NCBI GenBank assembly: GCA_016765135.1 | Contig: JAESQN010000030.1 | Coordinates: forward strand, 1 to 64,000 | From: Robiginitomaculum sp. | GTDB lineage: Bacteria; Pseudomonadota; Alphaproteobacteria; Caulobacterales; Maricaulaceae | Reading direction: 5' to 3' | Length of the DNA stretch: 64,000 nt | Shown here: piece by piece, positions 19,974 to 28,493 of the stretch | Position numbering within the stretch: the stretch's first letter is position 1 | Layout of the letters: every line of letters begins with the position of its first letter | Notes under the pieces: generated by a model | Told to the model about the DNA's origin: nothing | Database searches by the model: none | The model's input: the letters and a program-made list of their open reading frames with translations, nothing else | Position numbers and translations under genes: made by a program

Positions 19974-20801
19974 TTGGAATTGGTAATAGATAGTAATTGC
20001 CTAAACAGTTCATTGCTGGAAGAACATTTACAAAAATCTATAAAAAACAAAGCTATAATAATAGACTTTACGCAAATTGAGGCTGTAAAAGCTGTGAATA
20101 TCGATATGATCCGAGAACGATTAAGTATCCTCTCTCGATATTCAGCTCAAGTTATAGTTCTTAAAAGCACCAAAAAAACTTGTGCTATGTCTGGACGAAA
20201 CAAAGGCCTAAAACGTAGACTTATTGATATAAAACAAACTCAAGATTTTTATGAATTTTGCACGCAAATAGCAGGGAATACGAAAGTTGATAGAGCACAA
20301 CAAATATTGACATTGGAAGGCGCACAAGAAAGTCAACTATATTTGAAAAAATTAGAAAGTAATTTGTCCGAAATTTTTAATTTTTTTAGCATTTTTCAAA
20401 CCCAATTCAACGAACATGAATTGCGGGAAATTCGTAATGGTGAAAACTATCGAAATAGTACTGTCAAAAAACTATTCACTCTAATTTCTTTGCTCGCCGG
20501 AGAAACCTTTCGCTTACACCCTTATGCAGATAGATGGCCCAAAAAATGGGAATGGCCAAACACAGTTATTTTTAGAAATTCGGTTTTTAAGGCATTATAT
20601 TTTATGGATTGGATGCAAAAAGGAAGCCCAACTAAAATGAAAACTAAAAGAGTGTTGAATGATATGATCGATTTACACTTTTGTACATATGCCACTTATT
20701 TTGATGGAATAATGACCCAAGACAATCGATGTTTGGATATTTACCACAAAGGAAACGATATGCTAAAAAATGGGATTATCCCAAGTTTACAAACCAAATA
20801 A
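19974..20801 (+). CDS. PIN-like domain protein, AT-rich
   Basis: This 275-residue protein has base composition visibly more AT-rich than either neighbour. The layout suggests a PIN-like ribonuclease: an N-terminal strand ending in acidic residues (LVIDSNCL), and a C-terminal NDMIDLHFCTYATYFDGIMTQDNR segment that matches the last acidic positions and the T-x-D turn of PIN folds. The middle is helical, with ELREIRNGENYR. It begins with TTG 3 bases after the frmA stop, with GGTGGAG inside the frmA end as ribosome-binding site, so it has been spliced into the operon. No antitoxin of its own is evident. The nuclease assignment is inference; the function is unknown. Confidence 0.6.
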   Translation: MELVIDSNCLNSSLLEEHLQKSIKNKAIIIDFTQIEAVKAVNIDMIRERLSILSRYSAQVIVLKSTKKTCAMSGRNKGLKRRLIDIKQTQDFYEFCTQIAGNTKVDRAQQILTLEGAQESQLYLKKLESNLSEIFNFFSIFQTQFNEHELREIRNGENYRNSTVKKLFTLISLLAGETFRLHPYADRWPKKWEWPNTVIFRNSVFKALYFMDWMQKGSPTKMKTKRVLNDMIDLHFCTYATYFDGIMTQDNRCLDIYHKGNDMLKNGIIPSLQTK

Positions 20802-20835
20802 CTTCACTTCATAAGATAAAAACCCGGCAAACCCG

Positions 20836-21129
20836 TTACGCGCCTGGGCGGCCTTTGGGGATGATTGACACTATATGCACTGCGTCCCCTCCAATGGTAT
20901 AGTAAACTTGATATTGTTTATAGCTAATGCTTCGCAGCTCGGTGTCCATATTTTCAATCTGAGTATTACTAACGATTTTACCCAGTTTTGGGTATTCAGA
21001 CAGAATTGTTATGGTTGCTTTTAAATTTTCCAAGAACAAAAGTGCGGCTTCTCCATCCCAATGAGTGAACCCATAATGCAATATCTCATCGAGGTTATCT
21101 TCAGCCTCCGACATGTATTCAATACGCAT
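20836..21129 (-). CDS. ParE-family toxin
   Basis: This 97-residue protein has a clear RelE/ParE pattern: MRIEYMSEAEDNLDEILHYGFTHWDGEAA, ILSEYPKLGKIV, then RSISYKQYQVYYTIGGDAVHIVSI. The start codon overlaps the last base of the upstream antitoxin gene, the usual coupled arrangement. The pair lies on the opposite strand to the formaldehyde genes that surround it. It looks intact. Confidence 0.88.
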   Translation of the reverse strand: MRIEYMSEAEDNLDEILHYGFTHWDGEAALLFLENLKATITILSEYPKLGKIVSNTQIENMDTELRSISYKQYQVYYTIGGDAVHIVSIIPKGRPGA

Positions 21130-21425
21130 TAAGCGGGTAATTTAACTTCCGTTCTTTCACGTTCCCACTGTCGTATTTTTTTGCGCATTTTCGCATATAC
21201 TTCTTCTGCTGGAATGCCTTCACCACGCTCGAATTGTGCCATCCCCTTTTTGATTTTCTCCACCATCCAAGGTTCCAATTGTACGGCCTCAGAATGATAA
21301 TCCGCATCAGCAACTAAAATCCCAACCCGCCGCCCGTGTTTGGTTATTTCCACCGGGCCGCGTTGAGCTTTGTCTAGTAATTCACCGAAATTTTGTTTAG
21401 CTTGGTTGGCAGTCATCTTTTGCAT
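21129..21425 (-). CDS. Phd/YefM-type antitoxin
   Basis: This is a 98-residue antitoxin. The N-terminal Phd/YefM domain is unmistakable: MQKMTANQAKQNFGELLDKAQRGPVEITKHGRRVGILVADADY. The C-terminal helix, rich in Glu, Arg and Lys, would wrap the ParE toxin encoded downstream. The frame is open to 21509 but that would run through the operator and over the fghA start; ATG at 21425 fits the family. It should repress its own promoter through the repeated TAGACC sites just upstream. Confidence 0.9.
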   Translation of the reverse strand: MQKMTANQAKQNFGELLDKAQRGPVEITKHGRRVGILVADADYHSEAVQLEPWMVEKIKKGMAQFERGEGIPAEEVYAKMRKKIRQWERERTEVKLPA

Positions 21426-21445
21426 GGTGCACTCCGCTGTATTTT

Positions 21446-21483
21446 GGTCTAATTTAGACCATTTAGACGAATTAGACCATTTA
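21446..21483. promoter_or_regulatory. Repeated TAGACC operator between antitoxin and fghA
   Basis: The near-palindrome GGTCTAATTTAGACC (21446-21460) is followed by two more half-sites, and the 11-mer TAGACCATTTA occurs twice, 18 bases apart (21455 and 21473). This sits 21 bases upstream of the antitoxin start and 17 bases before fghA on the other strand. It is the expected autoregulatory operator of the Phd-type antitoxin and would also place fghA under that control. Confidence 0.65.
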
Positions 21484-21499
21484 AGCAAGGTATTTTCAA

Positions 21500-22336
21500 A
21501 TGACCCCAATCTCCCAAAACAAAATGTTCGGCGGGACGCAGTTTGTTTATGCGCACCGTTCCGACGCCAATGATTGCGATATGCGGGTGGCGGTTTATTT
21601 GCCGCCGCAAGCTTTGGGTGACAACCCTACCCCCTGCCCGGCCGTCGTTTGGCTCTCCGGGCTTACTTGTACTGAGGAGAATTTTACGGCTAAGGCGGGG
21701 GCGCAGCGGGTTGCTGCTGAACTGGGGTTGATACTTATTGCACCGGATACGTCCCCCCGTGGGGACGATGTTCCGGACAACAAGGACAGCTATGATTTCG
21801 GCAAGGGGGCCGGGTTTTATCTGGATGCGGCGCGGATGCCTTGGGCGAAAAACTACCAGATGCAAACCTATATCCGTGATGAATTGACCGCATGGATGCT
21901 TGAGAACTTCCCCATAGACAAAGACCGGATTGGTATTAGCGGTCATTCCATGGGCGGACACGGGGCCATCACCTTGCATTTGAAAAATCCAGACCTGTAC
22001 AAGACGTGTTCCGCTTTTGCCCCCATCACCTCCCCGTCCCAAGTCCCCTGGGGCCAAAAAGCCTTTAAGGGCTATTTGGGCGACGACGATAACACATGGA
22101 AACAATATGACGCCACCGAACTGGTGAAAACACCAAGCCGCGCAAATATCCTGATCGACCAAGGCACGGACGATAACTTCCTGTCCGTGCAACTCAAACC
22201 GGAGATATTCGCGGACGCCTGCAAAAAATCCGGCCAGGCCACAACATTACGGATGCAAGAAGGCTATGACCATTCCTACTATTTCATATCCACGTTCATA
22301 GAAGAACATCTCAGGCATCATAAGGACGGGATGTAA
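21500..22336 (+). CDS. fghA: S-formylglutathione hydrolase
   Basis: This esterase-D-type alpha/beta hydrolase hydrolyses S-formylglutathione to formate and glutathione, the step after FrmA. The 278 residues show the nucleophile elbow GHSMGGHGA, the acid in LIDQGTDDNF and the catalytic His in YDHSYYF. The oxyanion region VWLSGLTCTEENF is typical. The gene starts directly beyond the toxin-antitoxin operator and is separated from frmA by about 1.5 kb of inserted genes, so it may no longer share the frmA transcript. The symbol frmB is also used for this gene. Confidence 0.95.
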   Translation: MTPISQNKMFGGTQFVYAHRSDANDCDMRVAVYLPPQALGDNPTPCPAVVWLSGLTCTEENFTAKAGAQRVAAELGLILIAPDTSPRGDDVPDNKDSYDFGKGAGFYLDAARMPWAKNYQMQTYIRDELTAWMLENFPIDKDRIGISGHSMGGHGAITLHLKNPDLYKTCSAFAPITSPSQVPWGQKAFKGYLGDDDNTWKQYDATELVKTPSRANILIDQGTDDNFLSVQLKPEIFADACKKSGQATTLRMQEGYDHSYYFISTFIEEHLRHHKDGM

Positions 22337-22342
22337 TTTTTT

Positions 22343-22513
22343 CCTTCCCCTGCTTCTTGCGGGGGAAGTGCCGAAGCTCTTGCGGAGGCGATGGGGGCGC
22401 GCACATCTTGTGCGCTTCTAAACTACCGGGCAGCACTCTTGCTTCGTAGCGTGCAAGAGCACGCGCCCCCATCCCCCCTGCGGGGTACTTCCCCCGTAAA
22501 AAACAGGGGAAGG
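22343..22513. repeat. 171-bp composite palindrome between fghA and accD
   Basis: Three pairs of arms nest around one centre: CCTTCCCCTG/CAGGGGAAGG (22343-22352, 22504-22513), CGGGGGAAGT/ACTTCCCCCG (22360-22369, 22487-22496) and GATGGGGGCGCG/CGCGCCCCCATC (22390-22401, 22462-22473). Within each half the arms also form local hairpins, such as GCGCAC/GTGCGC at 22398-22414. The GGGGGAAGTGCCG string recurs at the left edge of the window. It is a REP/BIME-like element and may end fghA transcripts. Confidence 0.8.
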
Positions 22514-22564
22514 AAGAACAACGTACCACTTGCACCACCCCCACAAACCCGCTAAACGCCACTT

Positions 22565-23443
22565 ATGAACTGGTTATCAAAATTAACGCCGCCGGGTGTG
22601 AAGAAAATCTTCACCAAGCGCGACACGCCGGACAATCTTTGGGTCAAATGCCCCAAGTCCGGAGAGATGGTATTTCACGCTGACCTGGCGGCGGCTTTGC
22701 ATGTGACGCCCGCCGGGCATCATATGCGGATCGGGCCCGAATACCGGATGTCCTACACATTTGACAGCGGAAAATACGAGATGTTGGAGACGCCTAAAGT
22801 TGTCGCTGACCCGCTTAAATTTAAAGACGACCGCAAATATACCGAGCGCTTAAAAACTGCCCGCGCCAAGACCGGCATGGACGATGCTATGGCGCTGGCT
22901 GTGGGCCGCATTGAAGGCATCAAAACCGTTGTTCTCGTGCAAAACTTCGCCTTTATGGGCGGCTCGCTCGGCATGGCGGCGGGGGATGCGTTCATCACCG
23001 CTTGTGAGCAAGCCGTAGCCCGCGAACTCCCCTTGGTAATTTTTACGGCAGCTGGCGGTGCGCGTATGCAAGAAGGCGCATTGTCCCTCATGCAAATGCC
23101 GCGCACGACCATAGGCGTGCAAAAAATGCGCGAAGCCGGGCTTCCTTACATCGTCGTGCTGACCGACCCGACTACGGGCGGTGTCACGGCCAGTTATGCT
23201 ATGCTCGGCGATGTGCATTTGGCCGAGCCAGATGCACTGATCTGTTTTGCCGGGCCGCGAGTTATCGAACAAACCATCCGCGAAAAATTGCCCGAGGGTT
23301 TCCAACGTTCCGAATATCTTGAGGCCAAAGGCATGATTGATCAGGTCGTACACCGCAAGGATTTACGCACGGCTTTGGCTAAAATCTTGTCGGTCTTAAT
23401 GAACAAAAAACGTACCCCGACCAAAGCGCTCGAAAGCGCGTAA
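22565..23443 (+). CDS. accD: Acetyl-CoA carboxylase carboxyltransferase subunit beta
   Basis: With AccA it transfers the carboxyl group from biotin to acetyl-CoA, the committed step of fatty-acid synthesis. The 292-residue protein has the crotonase-like core with GGSLGMAAGDAF and the CoA-site GGARMQEGALSLMQM. The N-terminal zinc ribbon of the E. coli enzyme is degenerate: the four-Cys pattern is reduced to one Cys (WVKCPKSGEMVFH, then HVTPAGHHM), as in other alphaproteobacterial AccD proteins. folC follows after 6 bases, a gene order common in this class. Confidence 0.95.
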   Translation: MNWLSKLTPPGVKKIFTKRDTPDNLWVKCPKSGEMVFHADLAAALHVTPAGHHMRIGPEYRMSYTFDSGKYEMLETPKVVADPLKFKDDRKYTERLKTARAKTGMDDAMALAVGRIEGIKTVVLVQNFAFMGGSLGMAAGDAFITACEQAVARELPLVIFTAAGGARMQEGALSLMQMPRTTIGVQKMREAGLPYIVVLTDPTTGGVTASYAMLGDVHLAEPDALICFAGPRVIEQTIREKLPEGFQRSEYLEAKGMIDQVVHRKDLRTALAKILSVLMNKKRTPTKALESA

Positions 23444-23449
23444 AGTAAC

Positions 23450-24739
23450 GTGCGTAAAGATAGTCAGGCGCTAACAGCAGCCTTACAAAAACTTGAACAT
23501 TTGCACCCCAAGAAAATAGATTTGGGCCTGTCGCGTATTCAACATGTGTTGAAAAAACTCGGCCACCCAGAACGCAGCCTACCGCCAACCGTCCATATTG
23601 CTGGCACAAACGGCAAAGGCTCGACCACGGCTTTCTTGCGGGCTATGGCAGAGGCGCAAGACCTGCGTGTGCATGTTTACACCTCGCCACATCTGGTCAG
23701 TTTTTGCGAACGTATTGTGCTAGCGAATGAGATGATTAACGAAGATGTATTGCTAGATATTTTGGGCCGGGTGCAAGACGCCAATGAGGGCCAACCCCTG
23801 TCATTTTTCGAAGCCACCACGGCGGCGGCATTTCTCGCATTCTCGGAAACTCCTGCGGATATACTGATCCTCGAAGTCGGTCTCGGCGGGCGGTTCGATG
23901 CCACCAATGTCATTGATCACCCTGCCACTGTCGGCATCACCCCCATTGATTATGACCACGCCGAATTTCTGGGTCGGGATTTGGCTGGGATTGCACGGGA
24001 GAAGGCCGGTATATTAAAGGCCCACACCCCGGCATTTTCCGCCGAGCAATCCCCGATCGTCCGGGCGGTTCTGGAAACCGAAGCGGCGAAATCTAAGGCA
24101 AAGCTTAAAAATATGGGCGAGCATTTCAATGCCTATGCCCAGCAAGGCCGTCTGATTTATGAAGACGATAATACATTGCTCGACCTACCCCTGCCCGCCC
24201 TGCGCGGCGCCCACCAAATCAACAATGCAGGTCTGGCAATCGCCTTGGCCCGCGCAATGTTGATAGACGAGGCCGCCATTGCCAAGGGCTTGGAGACCGC
24301 AAGCTGGCCCGCACGGTTGCAAGCCTTGACATCTGGTGCTTTGGCGGAGACAGCCCACGCATCTGGTGCGCAACTCTGGTTGGACGGGGGCCACAACCCC
24401 CATGCCGCCCGCGCTCTGGCCTCGGCACTGGCCGAGCTTGACGCTACCGAGCCGCGCCCATTGACCTTAATCATGGGCATGCTGGCCAATAAAAACGCGC
24501 CGGGTTTCCTGGACGCATTTGAAGGCCTGGCCCATTCCCTAATCGCCGTCCCCATCTCCGATCATGCCAGCCTGTCTCCCGAAAACCTGATGGACATTGC
24601 AAAAGGACGCGGGATTAAAGCATATGCCGCAGATAGTTTAATGGACGCCCTAAACCTGGCTATGGGGCAAAGCAAAGAACCAAAACGCATTCTAATCTGC
24701 GGATCGCTATATCTGGCGGGTGAAGCGTTAGCGCTTTAA
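23450..24739 (+). CDS. folC: Bifunctional folylpolyglutamate synthase / dihydrofolate synthase
   Basis: It adds glutamate to dihydropteroate and to reduced folates. The 429-residue Mur-ligase-type protein starts at GTG. The ATP loop is HIAGTNGKGSTTAFLRAM (about 46-63), VHVYTSPHLVSFCERI is the FolC signature, and EVGLGGRFDATNV is the central Mur motif; the C-terminal domain includes LWLDGGHNPHAARAL. It follows accD after 6 bases, so the pair is cotranscribed. A short CGGAA/TTCCG stem with a few T lies just past the stop. Confidence 0.95.
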   Translation: MRKDSQALTAALQKLEHLHPKKIDLGLSRIQHVLKKLGHPERSLPPTVHIAGTNGKGSTTAFLRAMAEAQDLRVHVYTSPHLVSFCERIVLANEMINEDVLLDILGRVQDANEGQPLSFFEATTAAAFLAFSETPADILILEVGLGGRFDATNVIDHPATVGITPIDYDHAEFLGRDLAGIAREKAGILKAHTPAFSAEQSPIVRAVLETEAAKSKAKLKNMGEHFNAYAQQGRLIYEDDNTLLDLPLPALRGAHQINNAGLAIALARAMLIDEAAIAKGLETASWPARLQALTSGALAETAHASGAQLWLDGGHNPHAARALASALAELDATEPRPLTLIMGMLANKNAPGFLDAFEGLAHSLIAVPISDHASLSPENLMDIAKGRGIKAYAADSLMDALNLAMGQSKEPKRILICGSLYLAGEALAL

Positions 24740-24772
24740 CCCGGAAAATCATTCCGAGTTTTACAGAGATTT

Positions 24773-26395
24773 CTACAGAGGTTTTTGCAAGGGCAGAGAC
24801 ACCAACACATTGGTACCGACACCTGGATGGCTGGTGATAGAGAAATCCCCGCCGTGTAATTGGGTCAAGTTTTTGACCAAGGCCAAACCCAAACCGCTAC
24901 TGCGCCCCTTGATCATGCCCGCATTGGGGGCTTGCTGATAGGGTTTGCCAATAGCTTCCAGATCACGAGCGTTCATTCCGGTGCCCGTATCAGAGACACC
25001 AAGCTCCAAGCGACCGTCCTTGATATAGGCCGACGACGTAATGCGCCCGCCTTTCGGTGTAAATTTAATGGCATTGCTGAGCAGGTTCAACAAAATTTGC
25101 CGCACGGCGCGGCGGTCGGCTTCAACCACCAAATCTTTATCGACCTCTATATCTACGTCCAATGTCAGCTCCGCCGCGTCCGCAGATGGACGCACCATTT
25201 TTATGCTGCTTCTCACCACATCGGCGGCGTCGAAACTGTCATAGTTAAGCTGATATTGCTGTGCCTCGACCTTGGACATATCCAAAACATCACCAACCAA
25301 ATCCAGCATATGTTGACCGCTATCATGGATGAGGTCTGCGTATTCGGCATATTTCCCCGGCAATGGCCCGAACAAGCGCGACCGCATCATATCGGAAAAT
25401 CCGATAATAGCATTGAGTGGTGTACGCAATTCATGGCTGACCCCGGCGAAAAACAAGGTCTTTTCATCAGACTCTTTCTTGGCGCTGGATTTGGCATCTT
25501 CTAATGCCTGTATTGCATCCTCTTTCAAAGAACCGTCTACGGAATAGGCATAAAATGAACCGTCTTCCAAAGGCACAAGCGTGAACTCCATTTTTCTCGG
25601 CGCGAGCTTTGGTGCATCACGATCACCTTGTACGCTATTGGGTAAACTGACCGCGAAGGATACGGGGTCGGTGCTGTCATGTAGTGTGTCGAGCGCCCCT
25701 AACATGGGTAATTTATTACCGTCCCCTGAGAACAGGCTGGTCAAGCTGGCGTTTTCAATGTCCGCATCCTTGATTGCCAAAATACGGCGGGCGTTTTGTG
25801 TGGCCATCTCCAAATACCCGTCCGGGGTAAATTTCATTGCCGCGCCCGGATAAGCATCGGCAAATCCGATTTTTGCTTCCGAGGCTGGGTCTTGTGGTAC
25901 ATTATCTCCCGCAGATACATACATAGCCCCCACCATAAAGGCGATGGTCGCCATAATCCCGGCCAATATTCCCCAGTTGGCCTGTTCAATACTGGCGATC
26001 GGTTCAGGCGCAAACCCCGCTTGGCGGAAATAAAACACCGCGCCTGCAAAAATTGCGGCAAAAAACATGGCCTCAACGACTTTAGCCCGCTCAAACAATG
26101 CGGCGGCGGCTGGTGCGCACAGGAATAATATGGCCATGGGGATGAATGCAATGGCGAAGCTGGCGACGATGGCCAAGGCTATCCAGGAGAATATTACAAA
26201 TACTTGCACCCATTCATGCCGCGAAAACGGCCACAGGATCAAGCCCAACAGTGCGGGTAGCATTGCAACCCCTGCAAATGGCAGTAATGTTTTTGCATCC
26301 GCACCTTTAAAATAGGCCGCTACAAACGCAGCCAACAGCGCCGATATCCAGATGATGGAGTTAAGTGCAAGCCCACGATTTGTGTTAAAGTTCAA
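24773..26395 (-). CDS. Membrane sensor histidine kinase with PAS-like domain
   Basis: This protein of about 540 residues has five or six N-terminal membrane helices (about residues 5-160), a PAS-like region containing GAAMKFTPDGYLEMATQNARRIL, a coiled linker, and a full transmitter. The H box is FFAGVSHELRTPLNAIIGFSDMM, the N box NLLSNAIKFTPKGG, the G boxes DTGTGMNARDL and GRSSGLGLALVKNLTQLHGG. No response regulator gene is adjacent, so it is an orphan kinase. The frame extends to 26440, with only non-ATG starts; TTG at 26395 has AGAGG 8 bases upstream. The signal and partner are unknown. It is convergent with folC. Confidence 0.88.
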   Translation of the reverse strand: MNFNTNRGLALNSIIWISALLAAFVAAYFKGADAKTLLPFAGVAMLPALLGLILWPFSRHEWVQVFVIFSWIALAIVASFAIAFIPMAILFLCAPAAAALFERAKVVEAMFFAAIFAGAVFYFRQAGFAPEPIASIEQANWGILAGIMATIAFMVGAMYVSAGDNVPQDPASEAKIGFADAYPGAAMKFTPDGYLEMATQNARRILAIKDADIENASLTSLFSGDGNKLPMLGALDTLHDSTDPVSFAVSLPNSVQGDRDAPKLAPRKMEFTLVPLEDGSFYAYSVDGSLKEDAIQALEDAKSSAKKESDEKTLFFAGVSHELRTPLNAIIGFSDMMRSRLFGPLPGKYAEYADLIHDSGQHMLDLVGDVLDMSKVEAQQYQLNYDSFDAADVVRSSIKMVRPSADAAELTLDVDIEVDKDLVVEADRRAVRQILLNLLSNAIKFTPKGGRITSSAYIKDGRLELGVSDTGTGMNARDLEAIGKPYQQAPNAGMIKGRSSGLGLALVKNLTQLHGGDFSITSHPGVGTNVLVSLPLQKPL

Positions 26396-26646
26396 GATGA
26401 TGACCTCTGCTTTCGATTTATTCCAAAAATGTCTACGCAAAATTTTATAACGAGTTTTTTACCACATAATATGGTTTTACGTGCCAACACCAGCTATTTC
26501 ATGCTACAGGTGAAATCGAGTATAGTTAATTCGCCAGCTAGAATCATTTGTGTGCGACCAAATATAGTGTATCAGGCATAGTGTATAGGGTATGGCATTT
26601 GAGATAATATATTTAGCTAGGCATTCGGGGGCCGTAAAGGGACTAT

Positions 26647-27711
26647 ATGAACACGAAATTATTGCGCCGCTCCTCTCAGGCTTTTTTACTTGCCAGTGGC
26701 CTTGTCCTGGCTGCCTGTACGACAGCCCCGCCTGAACCTCAGCCAGTTGTCACTGCCCCCGCACCTGTTCAAGAAACCATGCCGCCTCCACCGCCGCCGC
26801 CCCTATATATTCCCGCCAGACCTGTTGATGAACGTATGGGAGAACCTCTAATTCGCGCCGCAGGCAATCATGCCGTGTTGATGGGGCACATCCACAAGAC
26901 GACAAACGGCAGCATAAATACGCCCGAACATATGAACCAGACCATGGACGGATTGTCCCAGGTGTTTTCCCCCGGTATCGGGCCCGCGTTTATTGGCTAT
27001 GGTGCTTTGATCGGCGCTCAAAATTCACAATTTGCCGAAGGGGTTATTGAAACGGCCAGGTATCAAGGCTTGGATACCGTTGTCTATCAACTGTATGTGG
27101 ATCCGGATTACGCCGCGTCTTTACCTGGCGCAGAATTGGCCTCCGGGGAAATCCAAAATGCCTGGGCCAGTGATGTAGCGTCTATCGGACGCAGTGCAGC
27201 ACGCATGAAAGAGCAATCTTACAGCTTACAAAAACAGTCTAAATGGAAAAAACTTCGTACCGATTCCCGCGCCGAACGGCTTGAGGCCGTAAGCCGGGCG
27301 CAATCCGTTCGTTTTAACCCACCCACCGAAACCACAAGACAAATCGCGCAAACTGGCACGATTAGAGAGGGCGACCTGGACGGCCCGCAAAAACGCCAAA
27401 GTTTTTGGCAGGTTTTTGGCCATGCTAGCCCACCGCAAACCGAAACCTTTTCCAATCAATATAAAAGGGGCATGCACCGCAAAGCCTTGACTTTATCGGC
27501 CCTGGAAATCCTGGGCGCGACGGGTAGCGACAGCAGCGAATGGATCGAAAACTATATGACCTCACCCCGGTTGACCCAATGCGTCAACACGGCAAGGCTC
27601 AATACCGAACAATGCATTGCCGCCGGGCATTTCAAATACGAAGATGCATTTTGCATCGCCGAGCATGAACTGAAAGAAATCAGTGATTGCTTGGCCCAAA
27701 GTACACTTTAG
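26647..27711 (+). CDS. Proline-rich lipoprotein of unknown function
   Basis: This 354-residue protein has a clear lipobox (VLAACTT, lipidated Cys at 24), so the mature protein is anchored to a membrane. A disordered Pro-rich segment (residues 28-58, including eight consecutive Pro) precedes a globular domain with no family recognised by eye. Four Cys in the last 50 residues (QCVNTARL, QCIAAGHF, DAFCIAEHEL, SDCLAQ) may form two disulphides in the periplasm. A 200-base AT-rich upstream region with its own likely promoter suggests a single-gene unit. Confidence 0.75.
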   Translation: MNTKLLRRSSQAFLLASGLVLAACTTAPPEPQPVVTAPAPVQETMPPPPPPPLYIPARPVDERMGEPLIRAAGNHAVLMGHIHKTTNGSINTPEHMNQTMDGLSQVFSPGIGPAFIGYGALIGAQNSQFAEGVIETARYQGLDTVVYQLYVDPDYAASLPGAELASGEIQNAWASDVASIGRSAARMKEQSYSLQKQSKWKKLRTDSRAERLEAVSRAQSVRFNPPTETTRQIAQTGTIREGDLDGPQKRQSFWQVFGHASPPQTETFSNQYKRGMHRKALTLSALEILGATGSDSSEWIENYMTSPRLTQCVNTARLNTEQCIAAGHFKYEDAFCIAEHELKEISDCLAQSTL

Positions 27712-27839
27712 AAAAAGGGCACACTTTAGGGACTGCGGCACCTATTGTATTTTCAGGTCGTGTATTTTCGGATAGTGTAAAGCCTTAAAACCAACTCCCC
27801 CCTTGCGTTCACCCGCACGCGTGCCTATGTGTCGCGGTG

Positions 27840-28283
27840 ATGGCTAGCACGCAAGACATTGATGATTTGATTGCGGACTTTTCCTTTCTGGACGATTGGG
27901 AAGACCGCTATATGCATGTGATCGAACTGGGCAAAAACCTTGCACCATTGAGCGAAGCGGAACGCAATAACCTCACCAAAGTCAAAGGCTGCGTATCACA
28001 GGTCTGGTTGGTACAAGAGGTCTCGGACGATACCCCGGCTATCATGACATACCGGGGTGATAGCGACGCCCATATTGTCAAAGGCTTGGTGGCTATCGTA
28101 CTGGCGATTTTCTCGGGCCGCACGGCCCAGGCAATCGTTGATATAGACGCGACTTCAATATTAGCAAAACTTGGACTGGCAGAGCATCTAACCCCCCAAC
28201 GCTCAAACGGCCTCCACGCAATGGTCGCCCGTATCAAACGGGACGCATCCGAACTGTTATATAGCCAAACTAGAATAGATTGA
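27840..28283 (+). CDS. sufE: SufE family Fe-S cluster assembly protein
   Basis: SufE accepts persulphide sulphur from the cysteine desulphurase SufS and passes it to the SufBCD scaffold. The protein of about 147 residues has the active Cys in KVKGCVSQVWL (about residue 50), with the family pattern DDWEDRYMHVIELGK before it. The GTG immediately upstream (27837) could also be the start. It is not next to sufBCDS here, which is common in alphaproteobacteria. A 48-bp palindrome lies 108 bases downstream on the sense side. Confidence 0.93.
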   Translation: MASTQDIDDLIADFSFLDDWEDRYMHVIELGKNLAPLSEAERNNLTKVKGCVSQVWLVQEVSDDTPAIMTYRGDSDAHIVKGLVAIVLAIFSGRTAQAIVDIDATSILAKLGLAEHLTPQRSNGLHAMVARIKRDASELLYSQTRID

Positions 28284-28391
28284 TGTAACATTGGTTTTCG
28301 GTTATACTTTCTGTCATAAAGTCCATATTATTATCACACCATATTTCCAGTCAAAACCCCGCTCCTGCCCACGTAATCGACCCGGGAATAC

Positions 28392-28439
28392 TTGCCGTTC
28401 ATTCAATATAAAACTAGTTTTGTATTGAGTGAACGGCAA
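28392..28439 (+). repeat. 48-bp palindrome, RNA hairpin downstream of sufE
   Basis: Arms of 17 bases (starting TTGCCGTTCA and ending GAACGGCAA) surround AAAACTAGTTTT, itself a perfect palindrome. The only two mispairs in DNA (28402/28429 and 28409/28422) are T opposite G, so a plus-strand transcript pairs throughout, with two U-G wobbles and a CUAG loop. No T-run follows. It may be the 3' end of the sufE message or an independent structured element. Confidence 0.7.
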
Positions 28440-28493
28440 CCCATAAATCTATTCTGGTTTGCCTATAGTTTGATGAATACACCACCAAATGCC

